From: a virus | Length of the DNA stretch: 23,177 nucleotides | IMG/VR virus record: IMGVR_UViG_3300008517_000596 | Coordinates: 1 to 23,177 of that record | Reading direction: 5' to 3' (one strand) | Part shown: positions 1 to 6,429 of the stretch, piece after piece | How the letters are laid out: every line of letters starts with the position of its first letter | Position numbering within the stretch: the stretch's first letter is position 1 | Translations under genes and position numbers: made by a program | The notes under the pieces: model-generated | The model's database searches: none | What the model was told of the DNA's origin: nothing | Seen by the model: only the letters and a program-made list of their open reading frames with translations

Positions 1-2
1 AG

Positions 3-113
3 ACATTATTCAATGATACGTCTGTATCGCAAAGGGAAGCAGAGGAAAACTTAAATTCACTTATCGGTGAAATCGAGACAATGATTGAAAGCTTGGATGA
101 AATAAATGCCTGA
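3..113 (+). CDS. 3' end of a small acidic phage protein (5' end outside the window)
   Basis: The frame is open from the window edge to a TGA at 111-113, giving 36 residues rich in Glu, Asp and Asn (for example EAEENLNSLIGEIETMIESL), probably helical or coiled coil. The stop overlaps the ATG of the next gene at 106 by eight bases, the spacing expected inside an operon. No start codon can be assigned because the 5' part lies outside the window. No family is recognised; the acidic helical tail is all that can be described. Confidence 0.55.
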   Translation, partial: TLFNDTSVSQREAEENLNSLIGEIETMIESLDEINA

Positions 114-324
114 AACCCTCACCCTCATCATGGTCTTAGTCGGCTTCATTGGCTTTAGCCTATCATTTTCAGCAGAGCCTAAGCTATGGAAGGTTTTGGG
201 GTTTTTAGGAATGTTTATTTTGGGAGGGTTGATAATATGCCAGAAAAAATATGCCCACTATCATTTCCACGTGGCAAAGACGAATTGGCAAATTGTATCA
301 AAGAAAGATGCCAATGGTGGATAG
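106..324 (+). CDS. Small two-TM membrane protein
   Basis: A 72-residue product with two hydrophobic segments, roughly residues 5-20 and 28-45, separated by a short polar linker (SAEPKLWK), then a basic, aromatic, probably cytoplasmic tail. The start overlaps the end of the previous gene. The second helix ends in the motif FILGGLI, which recurs in the 41-aa product encoded at 436-561, so the two look like paralogues. The tail runs in a different frame through the beginning of the next gene (237-443), a long overlap, so the true end or the use of this tail is less certain than the membrane part. Function unknown; phage membrane peptides of this size are often accessory. Confidence 0.55.
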   Translation: MPETLTLIMVLVGFIGFSLSFSAEPKLWKVLGFLGMFILGGLIICQKKYAHYHFHVAKTNWQIVSKKDANGG

Positions 325-443
325 GGGTTTATGAAAGAGAAAAAGGAGTGCTACGAGGTGGAAAAAATAGGGTTTATCCCATACAAAATTGTGCAATCGT
401 AATTCTTGCTCAAAAGAATGCAGAGGGGCTTATTGATGTTTGA
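237..443 (+). CDS. Small Cys-containing phage protein
   Basis: A 68-aa product is proposed from ATG 237, preceded by a good GGGAGG ribosome binding site at 222-227. The frame is open from an ATG at 186, but that start has no comparable site. The sequence carries CPL near the N-terminus, then C...RCQWW and NCAI further on. This spacing recalls the short phage and bacterial proteins with CPF...C...CALY...C patterns, thought to bind a metal. It overlaps the tail of the upstream membrane gene in another frame, and its stop overlaps the start of the next gene at 436. Specific function unknown. Confidence 0.6.
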   Translation: MPEKICPLSFPRGKDELANCIKERCQWWIGVYEREKGVLRGGKNRVYPIQNCAIVILAQKNAEGLIDV

Positions 444-561
444 CCTCATAATCCTACTCATCGACTTCGCAGGCACAGCCCTATGGATAAATGCTAAACC
501 CGGACCCTGGCCTTGCATAACCTTTTTGGCAACCTTTATTTTGGGAGGGCTAATCCAATGA
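436..561 (+). CDS. 41-aa membrane peptide, paralogue of the 106-324 product
   Basis: Translates as a hydrophobic peptide starting MFDLIILLIDFAGTALW, then a proline-rich turn (KPGPWP) and a second helix ending ATFILGGLIQ. The architecture and the C-terminal FILGGLI match the product encoded from 106. The start overlaps the previous stop (the TGA at 441-443 falls inside this gene). The codons for the C-terminal LGG supply the GGGAGG ribosome site for the next gene, exactly as in the upstream paralogue, so the gene pair shares both protein and translational design. The terminal TGA overlaps the next ATG as ATGA. Function unknown. Confidence 0.55.
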   Translation: MFDLIILLIDFAGTALWINAKPGPWPCITFLATFILGGLIQ

Positions 562-689
562 CCTACCTTGAACGTCAAACAGAAATTCAAGACAAAATGA
601 CGATGCAAAGGGTTAGCCATGCCGAATGTGAACTGGCCTATAGTGAGCTTATCTTTGATATGTCTAATCAGATTGATAACCAGCAATAA
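558..689 (+). CDS. Small helical protein, interrupted in frame by TAA
   Basis: A 43-aa product beginning MTYLERQTEIQDKMTMQR and ending IDNQQ. It overlaps the upstream stop as ATGA and uses the GGGAGG at 543-548. The TAA at 687-689 is followed in the same frame by 22 more sense codons with a coiled-coil look (HIDSLEDELRRLRELKYL) ending in TGA at 756-758. That stop overlaps the next gene's start at 748, as is normal in this operon. A CAA to TAA change would explain it; a 66-aa protein would be the ancestral or readthrough form. Function unknown. Confidence 0.5.
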   Translation: MTYLERQTEIQDKMTMQRVSHAECELAYSELIFDMSNQIDNQQ

Positions 690-747
690 CACATTGACAG
701 CCTTGAGGATGAATTACGACGGCTAAGGGAGTTGAAGTATCTTAAAG

Positions 748-1335
748 ATGCTTATTGATTTCTATATGAAAGAGCAAATGCAAAAATCAAACTATGTCCG
801 GGTTAGCGAAGCTCTCAATTCCTATGCCGATTTTTCCAAGGTAAAGCCTGACGTGCTTTGGTTCGCAACAGAGAGAGGCACCAAGGTTCATGCTCTTTGT
901 GCGGCATATGCTCAGAATATATGGATTCCTGAAGTTCCTGAACACTGCAAGGGTTATTTCGATAGCTTTACTAGCTGGTTCGATAAGCATGTTGTTCGAG
1001 TTTTTTATGTTGAAGAACGCTTTTATAACCATAAATTTTTCTATACCGGCCAGCCAGATATTATCTTGGAAATGAGAAGTGAAGGGATCATGCTCATAGA
1101 TAACAAAACTCCCCAAGGTAACGCATTTGAAAGAATATGGCGTGTTCAGATAGCCGCATACCTTAATCTTGAGATTCCTAATGTTTTCAAAATGCCTCTT
1201 GACAAAGCTGGCTCCCTCCAACTCGATCCCAAAGGCAAAAGTGCAAGAATGAAGTGGTATGACGAAAGCGCAAAGGACTTCGCCCAGTTCCTTCATGCTC
1301 TTTCAGCTTATAGATTTTTTAAAAAAGGGAGGTGA
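748..1335 (+). CDS. PD-(D/E)XK nuclease, RecB/Cas4-like phage exonuclease
   Basis: A 195-aa protein with the ordered PD-(D/E)XK signature: H48 in RGTKVH, acidic residues E89/E90, D104 in GQPDII, D118-x-K120 in LIDNKTP, and Q134/Y138 in RVQIAAYL (QxxxY motif of the RecB/Cas4 class). This family cuts or resects DNA with Mg2+. Next to a Bet/RecT annealing gene it probably makes the single strands that the annealing protein uses, like lambda Exo with Bet. Start choice is uncertain: ATG 748 overlaps an upstream TGA, while ATGs at 766 and 778 are in frame and would still keep every motif. Confidence 0.85.
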   Translation: MLIDFYMKEQMQKSNYVRVSEALNSYADFSKVKPDVLWFATERGTKVHALCAAYAQNIWIPEVPEHCKGYFDSFTSWFDKHVVRVFYVEERFYNHKFFYTGQPDIILEMRSEGIMLIDNKTPQGNAFERIWRVQIAAYLNLEIPNVFKMPLDKAGSLQLDPKGKSARMKWYDESAKDFAQFLHALSAYRFFKKGR

Positions 1336-1341
1336 AATAAA

Positions 1342-1533
1342 ATGCCAGAAAAACATTTATGTTGTTGCATCCCAAACCAAGAAAAACCCAATGAACGATG
1401 CCAAAATCCAGCAGAGTATCAAATTTGGAGCGGGTGGGAACCTAGAGGAGAGCAGTATACAGAGAGCTGTGCAGACCATCTTGAATCAATGTTAGATGAT
1501 TCAGTACGGTTTGAAATCTTACGCATTACCTAG
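1342..1533 (+). CDS. Small Cys-rich phage protein
   Basis: A 63-aa protein with a strong GGGAGGTG ribosome site at 1327-1334. Cysteines cluster at the N-terminus (HLCCCIPNQEKPNERC), followed by A-E-Y and a late C-A-D-H, a layout suggesting a small metal-binding fold. It recalls short bacterial and phage proteins in which a Cys cluster is followed by an aromatic strand and a CxxH ending. It starts six bases after the nuclease stop, so it is cotranscribed. Function unknown. Confidence 0.7.
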   Translation: MPEKHLCCCIPNQEKPNERCQNPAEYQIWSGWEPRGEQYTESCADHLESMLDDSVRFEILRIT

Positions 1534-1564
1534 AACATTAAGACACTTAAATTAAAGATGAAAA

Positions 1565-1801
1565 ATGAAAAAACCAACCTATCTTGATGATTGTAGAAAG
1601 CATGACATAACCTATTTTGACTATGAATGCCCTAAATGTGGTTGGAATGCTTTATTTGAAGATGGTTTAGAGCAAGGCTATTGTGAGGTTATCCATAGCC
1701 AGAAAACAGACACAGACTGGGGGCCTGGATACGAGCTTCATATTAAATGTACTTGCCCCACCTGCAATGAAGAATTTGAATACTTTGATGGGAGTCCTTA
1801 A
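1565..1801 (+). CDS. Small zinc-ribbon protein
   Basis: A 78-aa protein with two CxxC knuckles, C22/C25 (ECPKCGW) and C64/C67 (CPTC, preceded by C62), the layout of a four-Cys zinc ribbon. The middle is acidic and aromatic. The ribosome site is poor (purine-rich AAAGATGAAAA). A 31-bp gap separates it from the previous gene. Its TAA overlaps the next ATG as TAATG, so the two are probably translationally coupled. Function unknown; nucleic-acid or protein contact is likely for such ribbons. Confidence 0.7.
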   Translation: MKKPTYLDDCRKHDITYFDYECPKCGWNALFEDGLEQGYCEVIHSQKTDTDWGPGYELHIKCTCPTCNEEFEYFDGSP

Positions 1802-2142
1802 TGGCAGAACATGGTAAAGGGGAGCTAGTTTTTGCTGTATTAAATGAAAATGGAAAAATCAGGATGGAGTTCAACCACTCAGTACGTTGGCTAGGTATGA
1901 CTCCAGAGCAAGCTATTAGACTTGGCGAACATCTTATTAAGGAGGGGCATATGATGAACGAGTTTTGGAATGCAAGACGAATAAAACTCGAAAAAGCGGT
2001 AATAAAAGCTACGCTAGATTTGTTTGAACATACCAATGCTCAAAGTTTCAAACTTCTATTAGATCCACCCTCACAAATACTTTTTATTGTTGCTGGTGAT
2101 GTTGAAACAATCCAATCTTTATTACCTAAAAAGGAGACATAA
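1801..2142 (+). CDS. Phage protein of unknown function, possibly with an internal second start
   Basis: A 113-aa protein coupled to the preceding gene by TAATG. The N-terminal part (IRMEFNHSVRWLGMTPEQAIRLGEHL) resembles short phage proteins with a beta strand plus a TPEQAIxLGxxL helix, often only about 50-60 residues long. At 1939-1946 a near-perfect AAGGAGGGG ribosome site precedes in-frame ATGs at 1951 and 1954, so the C-terminal 62-63 residues may also be made alone. This C-terminal part has a helix (ARRIKLEKAVIKATLDLFEH) and a hydrophobic strand (SQILFIVAG). Function unknown. Confidence 0.65.
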   Translation: MAEHGKGELVFAVLNENGKIRMEFNHSVRWLGMTPEQAIRLGEHLIKEGHMMNEFWNARRIKLEKAVIKATLDLFEHTNAQSFKLLLDPPSQILFIVAGDVETIQSLLPKKET

Positions 2143-2144
2143 CC

Positions 2145-2870
2145 ATGACCATTGACTTTGCAAAAGCGGCAAGAGGCGAAAAAACCGGAGATCCCAAACA
2201 GAAATTCAAGCCCCCAAAAACTGGGTATTATCTGATGGAAATCAATAGCGCAGTTCTCGAACAACTCAATGCTTTTGTCGCCCAGGGTGAGAAGATCAAA
2301 GCCCAGGCCTTTAAGATAAAGGTCAAAGACGACAAGACCAAAGAGGAGGCTACAGAGCTTGGGGTCAAGATGCACAAAGTCATCAAGCAAATTGATGCTA
2401 AGGCAGATGAGATTGTCGAGGCCCCCAAGAACTTTGTTAAAGATGCCAACAACATCCGCAAAAAGGTTCAGCAACCCTTTAAAGATGGTAAGGAATATCT
2501 GGCAGGTGAACTCAAGCAGCACAAGGCGCGGGAAGACCTAGCAGCAGCTAAACGAGCAGAAGCGGCGCGCAAAGCCACTGAAGAACTGCAAAAGAAATTG
2601 AATGAAGAAGCTAATGCATCGGGTATCAAGGAGGAAATCAAGGTCGATGCTATCGTAGTCCCGGGAGTAGATAACATCACCAGAGCGGAAAGTGGTACTT
2701 CTTTTGGCACAAAAAGGCCAAAGGTTACAGTTCTGGAGCTTGAAAAGGTTCCCCGGGAATACCTCAAGATAGAATTGAGGCTGAAGGCGGTCCACGATGC
2801 TATGCGCCAAGGCGTGACTCATATTGATGGACTGCAACTAGATTGGGAAGAGGATATATCGTTTAAATAG
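2145..2870 (+). CDS. Coiled-coil protein associated with phage recombination genes
   Basis: A 241-aa protein with an AAGGAGACATAACC leader. Residues of about 45-160 are highly charged and helical, a long coiled coil ending in Ala/Glu/Lys repeats (AAAKRAEAARKATEELQKKL). The C-terminal 70 residues form a compact domain with TRAESGTSFGTKRPKVTVLELEK... then VPREYL and THIDGLQL. That layout matches a family I recall from phage recombination clusters, in which a coiled coil is followed by a C-terminal domain with a TRTESG-like motif, a V/IPREY motif and a final xIxGxxx motif. Its position between the nuclease and the annealing protein supports a partner role, but no activity can be assigned. Confidence 0.75.
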   Translation: MTIDFAKAARGEKTGDPKQKFKPPKTGYYLMEINSAVLEQLNAFVAQGEKIKAQAFKIKVKDDKTKEEATELGVKMHKVIKQIDAKADEIVEAPKNFVKDANNIRKKVQQPFKDGKEYLAGELKQHKAREDLAAAKRAEAARKATEELQKKLNEEANASGIKEEIKVDAIVVPGVDNITRAESGTSFGTKRPKVTVLELEKVPREYLKIELRLKAVHDAMRQGVTHIDGLQLDWEEDISFK

Positions 2871-2882
2871 GAGGAGGATAAT

Positions 2883-3119
2883 ATGATTGAAAGTAAGTAT
2901 ATGGAGTTTAATAAAATTGGATCTACCGGGAAAACAGACATTTGGGATATACTTTCTAAATCGTCTGGCTTCATCCTTGGAAAAATTTCATGGTATGGTG
3001 CATGGCGTCAATACTGCTTTTTTCCCTCTCCAAATTCTGTGTTTAATGTAACATGTATGGATGATATTAAGAAAATGATCAATGAGCTTATGGCGCAGAG
3101 GCGTCTAACAAACAAATAA
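2883..3119 (+). CDS. Small phage protein with a WYG-x-WRQYCFFP motif
   Basis: A 78-aa protein with a strong AGGAGGA ribosome site nine bases before the ATG at 2883. The core reads LGKISWYGAWRQYCFFP, then VFNVTCMDDIKKMINELM. This layout is familiar from short phage proteins in early or recombination clusters that couple a W-Y-x-x-W-R-x-Y-x-F-x-P strand pair to a C-terminal helix. No enzymatic motif is visible. It lies between the coiled-coil protein and the annealing protein, in the same operon. Function unknown. Confidence 0.7.
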   Translation: MIESKYMEFNKIGSTGKTDIWDILSKSSGFILGKISWYGAWRQYCFFPSPNSVFNVTCMDDIKKMINELMAQRRLTNK

Positions 3120-3149
3120 ACTCTAATAACAATTAAAAGGAGACTTAAC

Positions 3150-4391
3150 ATGCCAGAAACAAAAGCAGCAGTAATGGTTTATGAGGCTAGGGACGGACAA
3201 ACAATAGAACTGACCTTTGACACGATCAGGCGTTATCTTGTCCAGGGACATCCTGAATTTGTGGTTCCTTCAGAATTTATGTTTTTCATGGGTGTCTGCA
3301 AAAGTCAGGGAATGAATCCATTTAAGCGCGACTGTTATCTTCTCAAATATACAAAAGACGATGCAGCAGCTATAATCACAGCCATTGGATTTTTGCGAAG
3401 TCGGGGGAAAGCGCAACAGGATTGCAGGGGGTGGAATGCCGGTATTATTTTACAGAAAAAAGACGGGATGCTGGAATACCGGGAAGGAACTCTCATTCTT
3501 GACGAAGAAAAGCTCGTTGGTGGATGGTTTGAAGCAAAGCCTGATGGTTGGGATAAGCCTCTCAAATGGACTGTACCACTCAAAACATATTTGAAGTACA
3601 AGAAAAGTGGTGGTCTGACACGGTTTTGGAGCGAGGACAATCAGCCTGGCCAGATAGCGAAAGTCGCTGAAGTGCAAGGCTTGAGGAAATGTTGGCCTGA
3701 TCCCTTCCAAAATCTTTATGTTGATGCTGAAATCGCTCCGGATGATGGAACAAAAGGCTTGCCAGAAATTCCAGAAGAAACCGGCCAAGCAGGAGAAAGC
3801 GAGGCAATAGATCCCGATGCCCATGAGGACTTTGATAAGAAGGTTCCAAAGAATATCCAGGCAGAGCGAATGAAGGAGTTTTTAGACTTGGTTCAGCAGA
3901 GCGCGGAAAAGACTCTGTTTGAAATCAAGCAGGAGGCCTTTGACCATTGGGATGAATTCTGGGGCAGCTTCGTGAAATGGCAAGCTAAAAAGTATGGCGA
4001 GGACAAACCCGCCGAACCCACAGACAAAGACCCTATCCGCGAACAGTACATCAATCTAAGAGGTGCTGGCTTCTCCACATGGGTACATAACCACACAGGC
4101 CATATTATTGATTTAGATAGTAAGTATCAAAAAGAAATAGAGGCTAAGTGGCATAAGCTCTATCCCGAGGACACTTATCCCCTTGATAATAGAGAAAACG
4201 CAACACAGGACGAAATAGCTATTCCTGGGGGTGATTCTGAGCCTGATTCTGAGGAAGATGAGAGAACAATCCCTTGTAGTTTCCGGGATATCGAGGTCAA
4301 GGTCAGTTTTTGCAAGTCGGGGGCCTGTGCGCGAGTTGAGAATTGCGCTGATTACAAGCAATATCTTGAGGAACAGGCAAATCAAGAATAA
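3150..4391 (+). CDS. bet: Bet/RecT-type single-strand annealing protein with C-terminal extension
   Basis: Residues of about 20-195 match the Bet/RecT recombinase family: GVCKSQGMNPFKRDCYLLKY, a mid-region with AIGFLRSRGKAQ, WTVPLKTYLKYKK, and IAKVAEVQGLRKCWPD, which ends the conserved core. The family anneals complementary single strands during phage recombination, working with a 5'-3' exonuclease, here probably the 748-1335 product. The protein is 413 aa, well beyond the roughly 260-300 aa usual for Bet. The extra part has an acidic linker, a W/H-rich module (305-345) and a four-Cys tail (C376, C388, C393, C399) that may bind zinc. The ribosome site is AAAAGGAGAC. Confidence 0.88.
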   Translation: MPETKAAVMVYEARDGQTIELTFDTIRRYLVQGHPEFVVPSEFMFFMGVCKSQGMNPFKRDCYLLKYTKDDAAAIITAIGFLRSRGKAQQDCRGWNAGIILQKKDGMLEYREGTLILDEEKLVGGWFEAKPDGWDKPLKWTVPLKTYLKYKKSGGLTRFWSEDNQPGQIAKVAEVQGLRKCWPDPFQNLYVDAEIAPDDGTKGLPEIPEETGQAGESEAIDPDAHEDFDKKVPKNIQAERMKEFLDLVQQSAEKTLFEIKQEAFDHWDEFWGSFVKWQAKKYGEDKPAEPTDKDPIREQYINLRGAGFSTWVHNHTGHIIDLDSKYQKEIEAKWHKLYPEDTYPLDNRENATQDEIAIPGGDSEPDSEEDERTIPCSFRDIEVKVSFCKSGACARVENCADYKQYLEEQANQE

Positions 4392-4424
4392 CTATCAATT
4401 AATGCCATAGGCAGGGAGGGGGAG

Positions 4425-4823
4425 ATGTCACAAACAAATCAAGTTCTTAATTTAGAAGTCCAGTTTAAACTAGTCGAGTGTCCTAGTTGTGGAATCACTT
4501 ATGCAATACCAGAGATTCTCAAAAGAGAACACCAAAGAGATCACCGAACACTTTATTGTCCAAGGGGGCATAGATGGTATTATCCCCGTGAATCTGATTT
4601 AGAAAGTCTTGAAAGACAACTCAAAGATGCGAGAAGCTCGAAAAAGTTTTATGAGCACAGAACTATGGAATTATCTTATTCAAATCGAAGTATTCGGGGA
4701 CATCTGACACGCAAAAAGAAAGAACTTCATCGGATCTCTAATGGTATCTGCCCATGTTGTAATCGACATTTTGTGAATCTTGAGAGACATATGGCAACAA
4801 AACATCCAAATTATGTAGGGTAA
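4425..4823 (+). CDS. Phage zinc-finger protein with three Cys/His clusters
   Basis: A 132-aa protein with C19-x2-C22, then C45-x3-H49 (YCPRGHRWYY), a central coiled coil (about 55-100), and a C-terminal C2H2 finger C109-x2-C112...H122-x4-H127 (ICPCCNRHFVNLERHM). This order is common in phage early regions. The C-terminal finger suggests DNA or RNA binding. The ribosome site is GGGAGGGGGAG just before ATG 4425. It lies between the annealing protein and the integrase, so a regulatory or recombination role is plausible but unproven. Confidence 0.75.
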   Translation: MSQTNQVLNLEVQFKLVECPSCGITYAIPEILKREHQRDHRTLYCPRGHRWYYPRESDLESLERQLKDARSSKKFYEHRTMELSYSNRSIRGHLTRKKKELHRISNGICPCCNRHFVNLERHMATKHPNYVG

Positions 4824-4861
4824 CAAATAACCATGTTTACAACCCCACAATTAAATGCTAT

Positions 4862-4881
4862 GCCTCCTGAAAAAAGGAGGC
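4862..4881 (+). promoter_or_regulatory. Hairpin enclosing the integrase ribosome binding site
   Basis: GCCTCCT (4862-4868) and AGGAGGC (4875-4881) are perfect complements separated by GAAAAA. The right arm is the Shine-Dalgarno of the integrase start at 4887. As RNA this forms a 7-bp, GC-rich stem that would block initiation until it is opened. There is no U-tract, so it is not a terminator. Confidence 0.6.
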
Positions 4882-4886
4882 TAACC

Positions 4887-5945
4887 ATGAAAGGCAATAT
4901 CTATCCAACAGAGACAGGGTATCGGGTCAAGTTTCAGGGTATTTACAAAAGATTCAAAAACACACAAGAAGCCGAACGGTTTCTTAATAGATTGAGGCAT
5001 GAAGAAGATGAAGGCACATTCGATAAAAGAGATTGGCTTGCGAGTAAGCCGCTGGGTTTCACTAATCTGGCGCAGCAATGGCTCACGGGTAAAAAGGAAA
5101 AAGTTAAGTGTTACTCTAATTTGCGAAATCACATTAGCCAAGCTATACTTTACTTTGGAAATACCAACATCAAGACCATTCAATTTTCCGAACTTGAAAA
5201 TTTTTACCTGTCGCTACCAGTACGATTAAGTGAAAAAACTAAGGCAAACATATTTACAACGCTACACGCTTTCTTTGTTTGGATTGTTAAACGTGAGAAA
5301 CGAGACAAACGACATATCGAAATGCCTGAGTTTCCAGTTATCCGCTTTGAGCTTCGGAGGCGCAAGACTATTAGTAGGGAACAGCAATTACTTATTCTGG
5401 ATTGGCTCAAGGTTCACGCTCCCTTCAAGGTATGGCTTGGAATCAAATGGCTAATGACTTATATCAGCATCAGGCCCGGGGAACTTATTGAGATTAAGGA
5501 AGGTGATATTAACCGAGAATTAGGAGTGATTTATGTTAAGGATAACAAAGGAAAACGAGTCAAATCAATTCCCTTACTCCAAGAAGATCAATCCTTTATA
5601 CAAAACAAGGCCTTGCCACATGTGTATTTCTTCCGACACCAGCAACGTAAAGGTGTCGCTCCATATAACAGATACCGATTCGGAAAGCGTTGTCTCTATA
5701 CCTGGTGGAGAAGGGCTTGTGGAAATCTGGAACTTCGCCATACAGATCTATACGGAGGAACCTGTCACAGTACAGTCCAGTGGCTCTATCAACAAGGATA
5801 TAGTCCAGAAGAAATAAGTAGAGCGAAAATGCACACCAGTGTAGCCACAACATACCACTACCTTGATATAGGCTTAGAAGAAGTAAGGCAGATTTATGGT
5901 GGGGGGAAAGTGGTGGAGATGAGGAGAGAGAGTGATACCATTTAA
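4887..5945 (+). CDS. int: Tyrosine recombinase (phage integrase), probably lacking a catalytic Arg
   Basis: Start ATG 4887 is chosen because AGGAGG (4875-4880) precedes it; the frame stays open back to an ATG at 4833, which would add 18 residues. The product has 352 aa: N-terminal arm/AP2-like region (GNIYPTETGYRVKFQG), SAM-like core-binding domain, then the catalytic domain. R196 (ISIRPGEL), a Lys in DNKGKRVKSIPL, H316 (MHTSVATT) and Tyr325 (YHYLDI) fit the family. At the second Arg position the sequence reads DLYGGTCHST, with C293 (TGT) where relatives that I recall have GGTRHS. The residue lies 23 positions before H316, exactly as Arg does in XerD. Activity may therefore be lost. It integrates through the nearby tRNA-derived site. 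Confidence 0.88.
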   Translation: MKGNIYPTETGYRVKFQGIYKRFKNTQEAERFLNRLRHEEDEGTFDKRDWLASKPLGFTNLAQQWLTGKKEKVKCYSNLRNHISQAILYFGNTNIKTIQFSELENFYLSLPVRLSEKTKANIFTTLHAFFVWIVKREKRDKRHIEMPEFPVIRFELRRRKTISREQQLLILDWLKVHAPFKVWLGIKWLMTYISIRPGELIEIKEGDINRELGVIYVKDNKGKRVKSIPLLQEDQSFIQNKALPHVYFFRHQQRKGVAPYNRYRFGKRCLYTWWRRACGNLELRHTDLYGGTCHSTVQWLYQQGYSPEEISRAKMHTSVATTYHYLDIGLEEVRQIYGGGKVVEMRRESDTI

Positions 5946-6429
5946 TCAACCAAACGATCATACTTGTCAACATGCTTGTCTTGCACTAATGACAGGCAAA
6001 ACAATTGATTATGTTATTAATTGGTTTGGCAATGACCATGCTCTTGATGGAACAGAATCAGTCATATTCCTTGCTCACCATAATATGTATTTAGCTAATT
6101 ATGGTATCCCTGCCCATAAAGGCGAATACATAACATTAGAACCAAGTGATGAAATAGACATAAAATGGTCTGTTGGTGGGCATCCAGCTTTATTAGTTGT
6201 TCAATCAGAAAGATTTGAAGAAAAATTGCATGCTGTGTTTTGGGACGGAGAAAAAGTTTTTGATCCAAGCCCTCTTGTAAAGACATGGAGGGAAATATCT
6301 TCTTATAAAATCATGGAATTCTGGCCTTTATTAATAGATGAAGAAATTGAAAAACAGTTTCCCTTAACTGGCACCACCCTGGCACCTTTTTCAAAGGAGG
6401 AAATAGGAAATGGAAGAGAAGGAAATTGA
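5932..6429 (+). CDS. C39-like cysteine peptidase-type protein
   Basis: GTG start at 5932 with an AGGAGAG site immediately upstream, overlapping the integrase 3' end by 14 bases. The 165-aa product opens with QPNDHTCQHACLALMTG: Q6 can be the oxyanion Gln and C12 the nucleophile, while H100 (LHAVFWDG) and D111 (VFDPSP) fit the His and Asp of the papain/C39-like fold. No signal peptide or transporter domain is present, so it probably acts in the cytoplasm, with unknown substrate. The last 20 or so codons are built over the paired TGGCACC elements of the attachment region (6369-6386), so the C-terminus may be constrained by DNA function. Phage C39-like proteins are common but poorly understood. 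Confidence 0.6.
   Translation: MIPFNQPNDHTCQHACLALMTGKTIDYVINWFGNDHALDGTESVIFLAHHNMYLANYGIPAHKGEYITLEPSDEIDIKWSVGGHPALLVVQSERFEEKLHAVFWDGEKVFDPSPLVKTWREISSYKIMEFWPLLIDEEIEKQFPLTGTTLAPFSKEEIGNGREGN
6369..6386. other. Putative integrase arm-type site pair (left arm)
   Basis: TGGCACC occurs at 6369-6375 and 6380-6386, 11 bp apart, about one helical turn. The second copy continues as TGGCACCTTTTTCAAAGG. It lies about 170 bp left of the tRNA-like core. Tyrosine integrases of the lambda type bind such direct repeats with their N-terminal domain. Its function is inferred from spacing and position only. Confidence 0.55.

Noticed and set aside
558-758. Alternative genetic code (TAA read as Gln)
   Set aside because: TAA, TAG and TGA all end clear genes elsewhere in the window, so a code change is not supported; a mutation or local readthrough is simpler.
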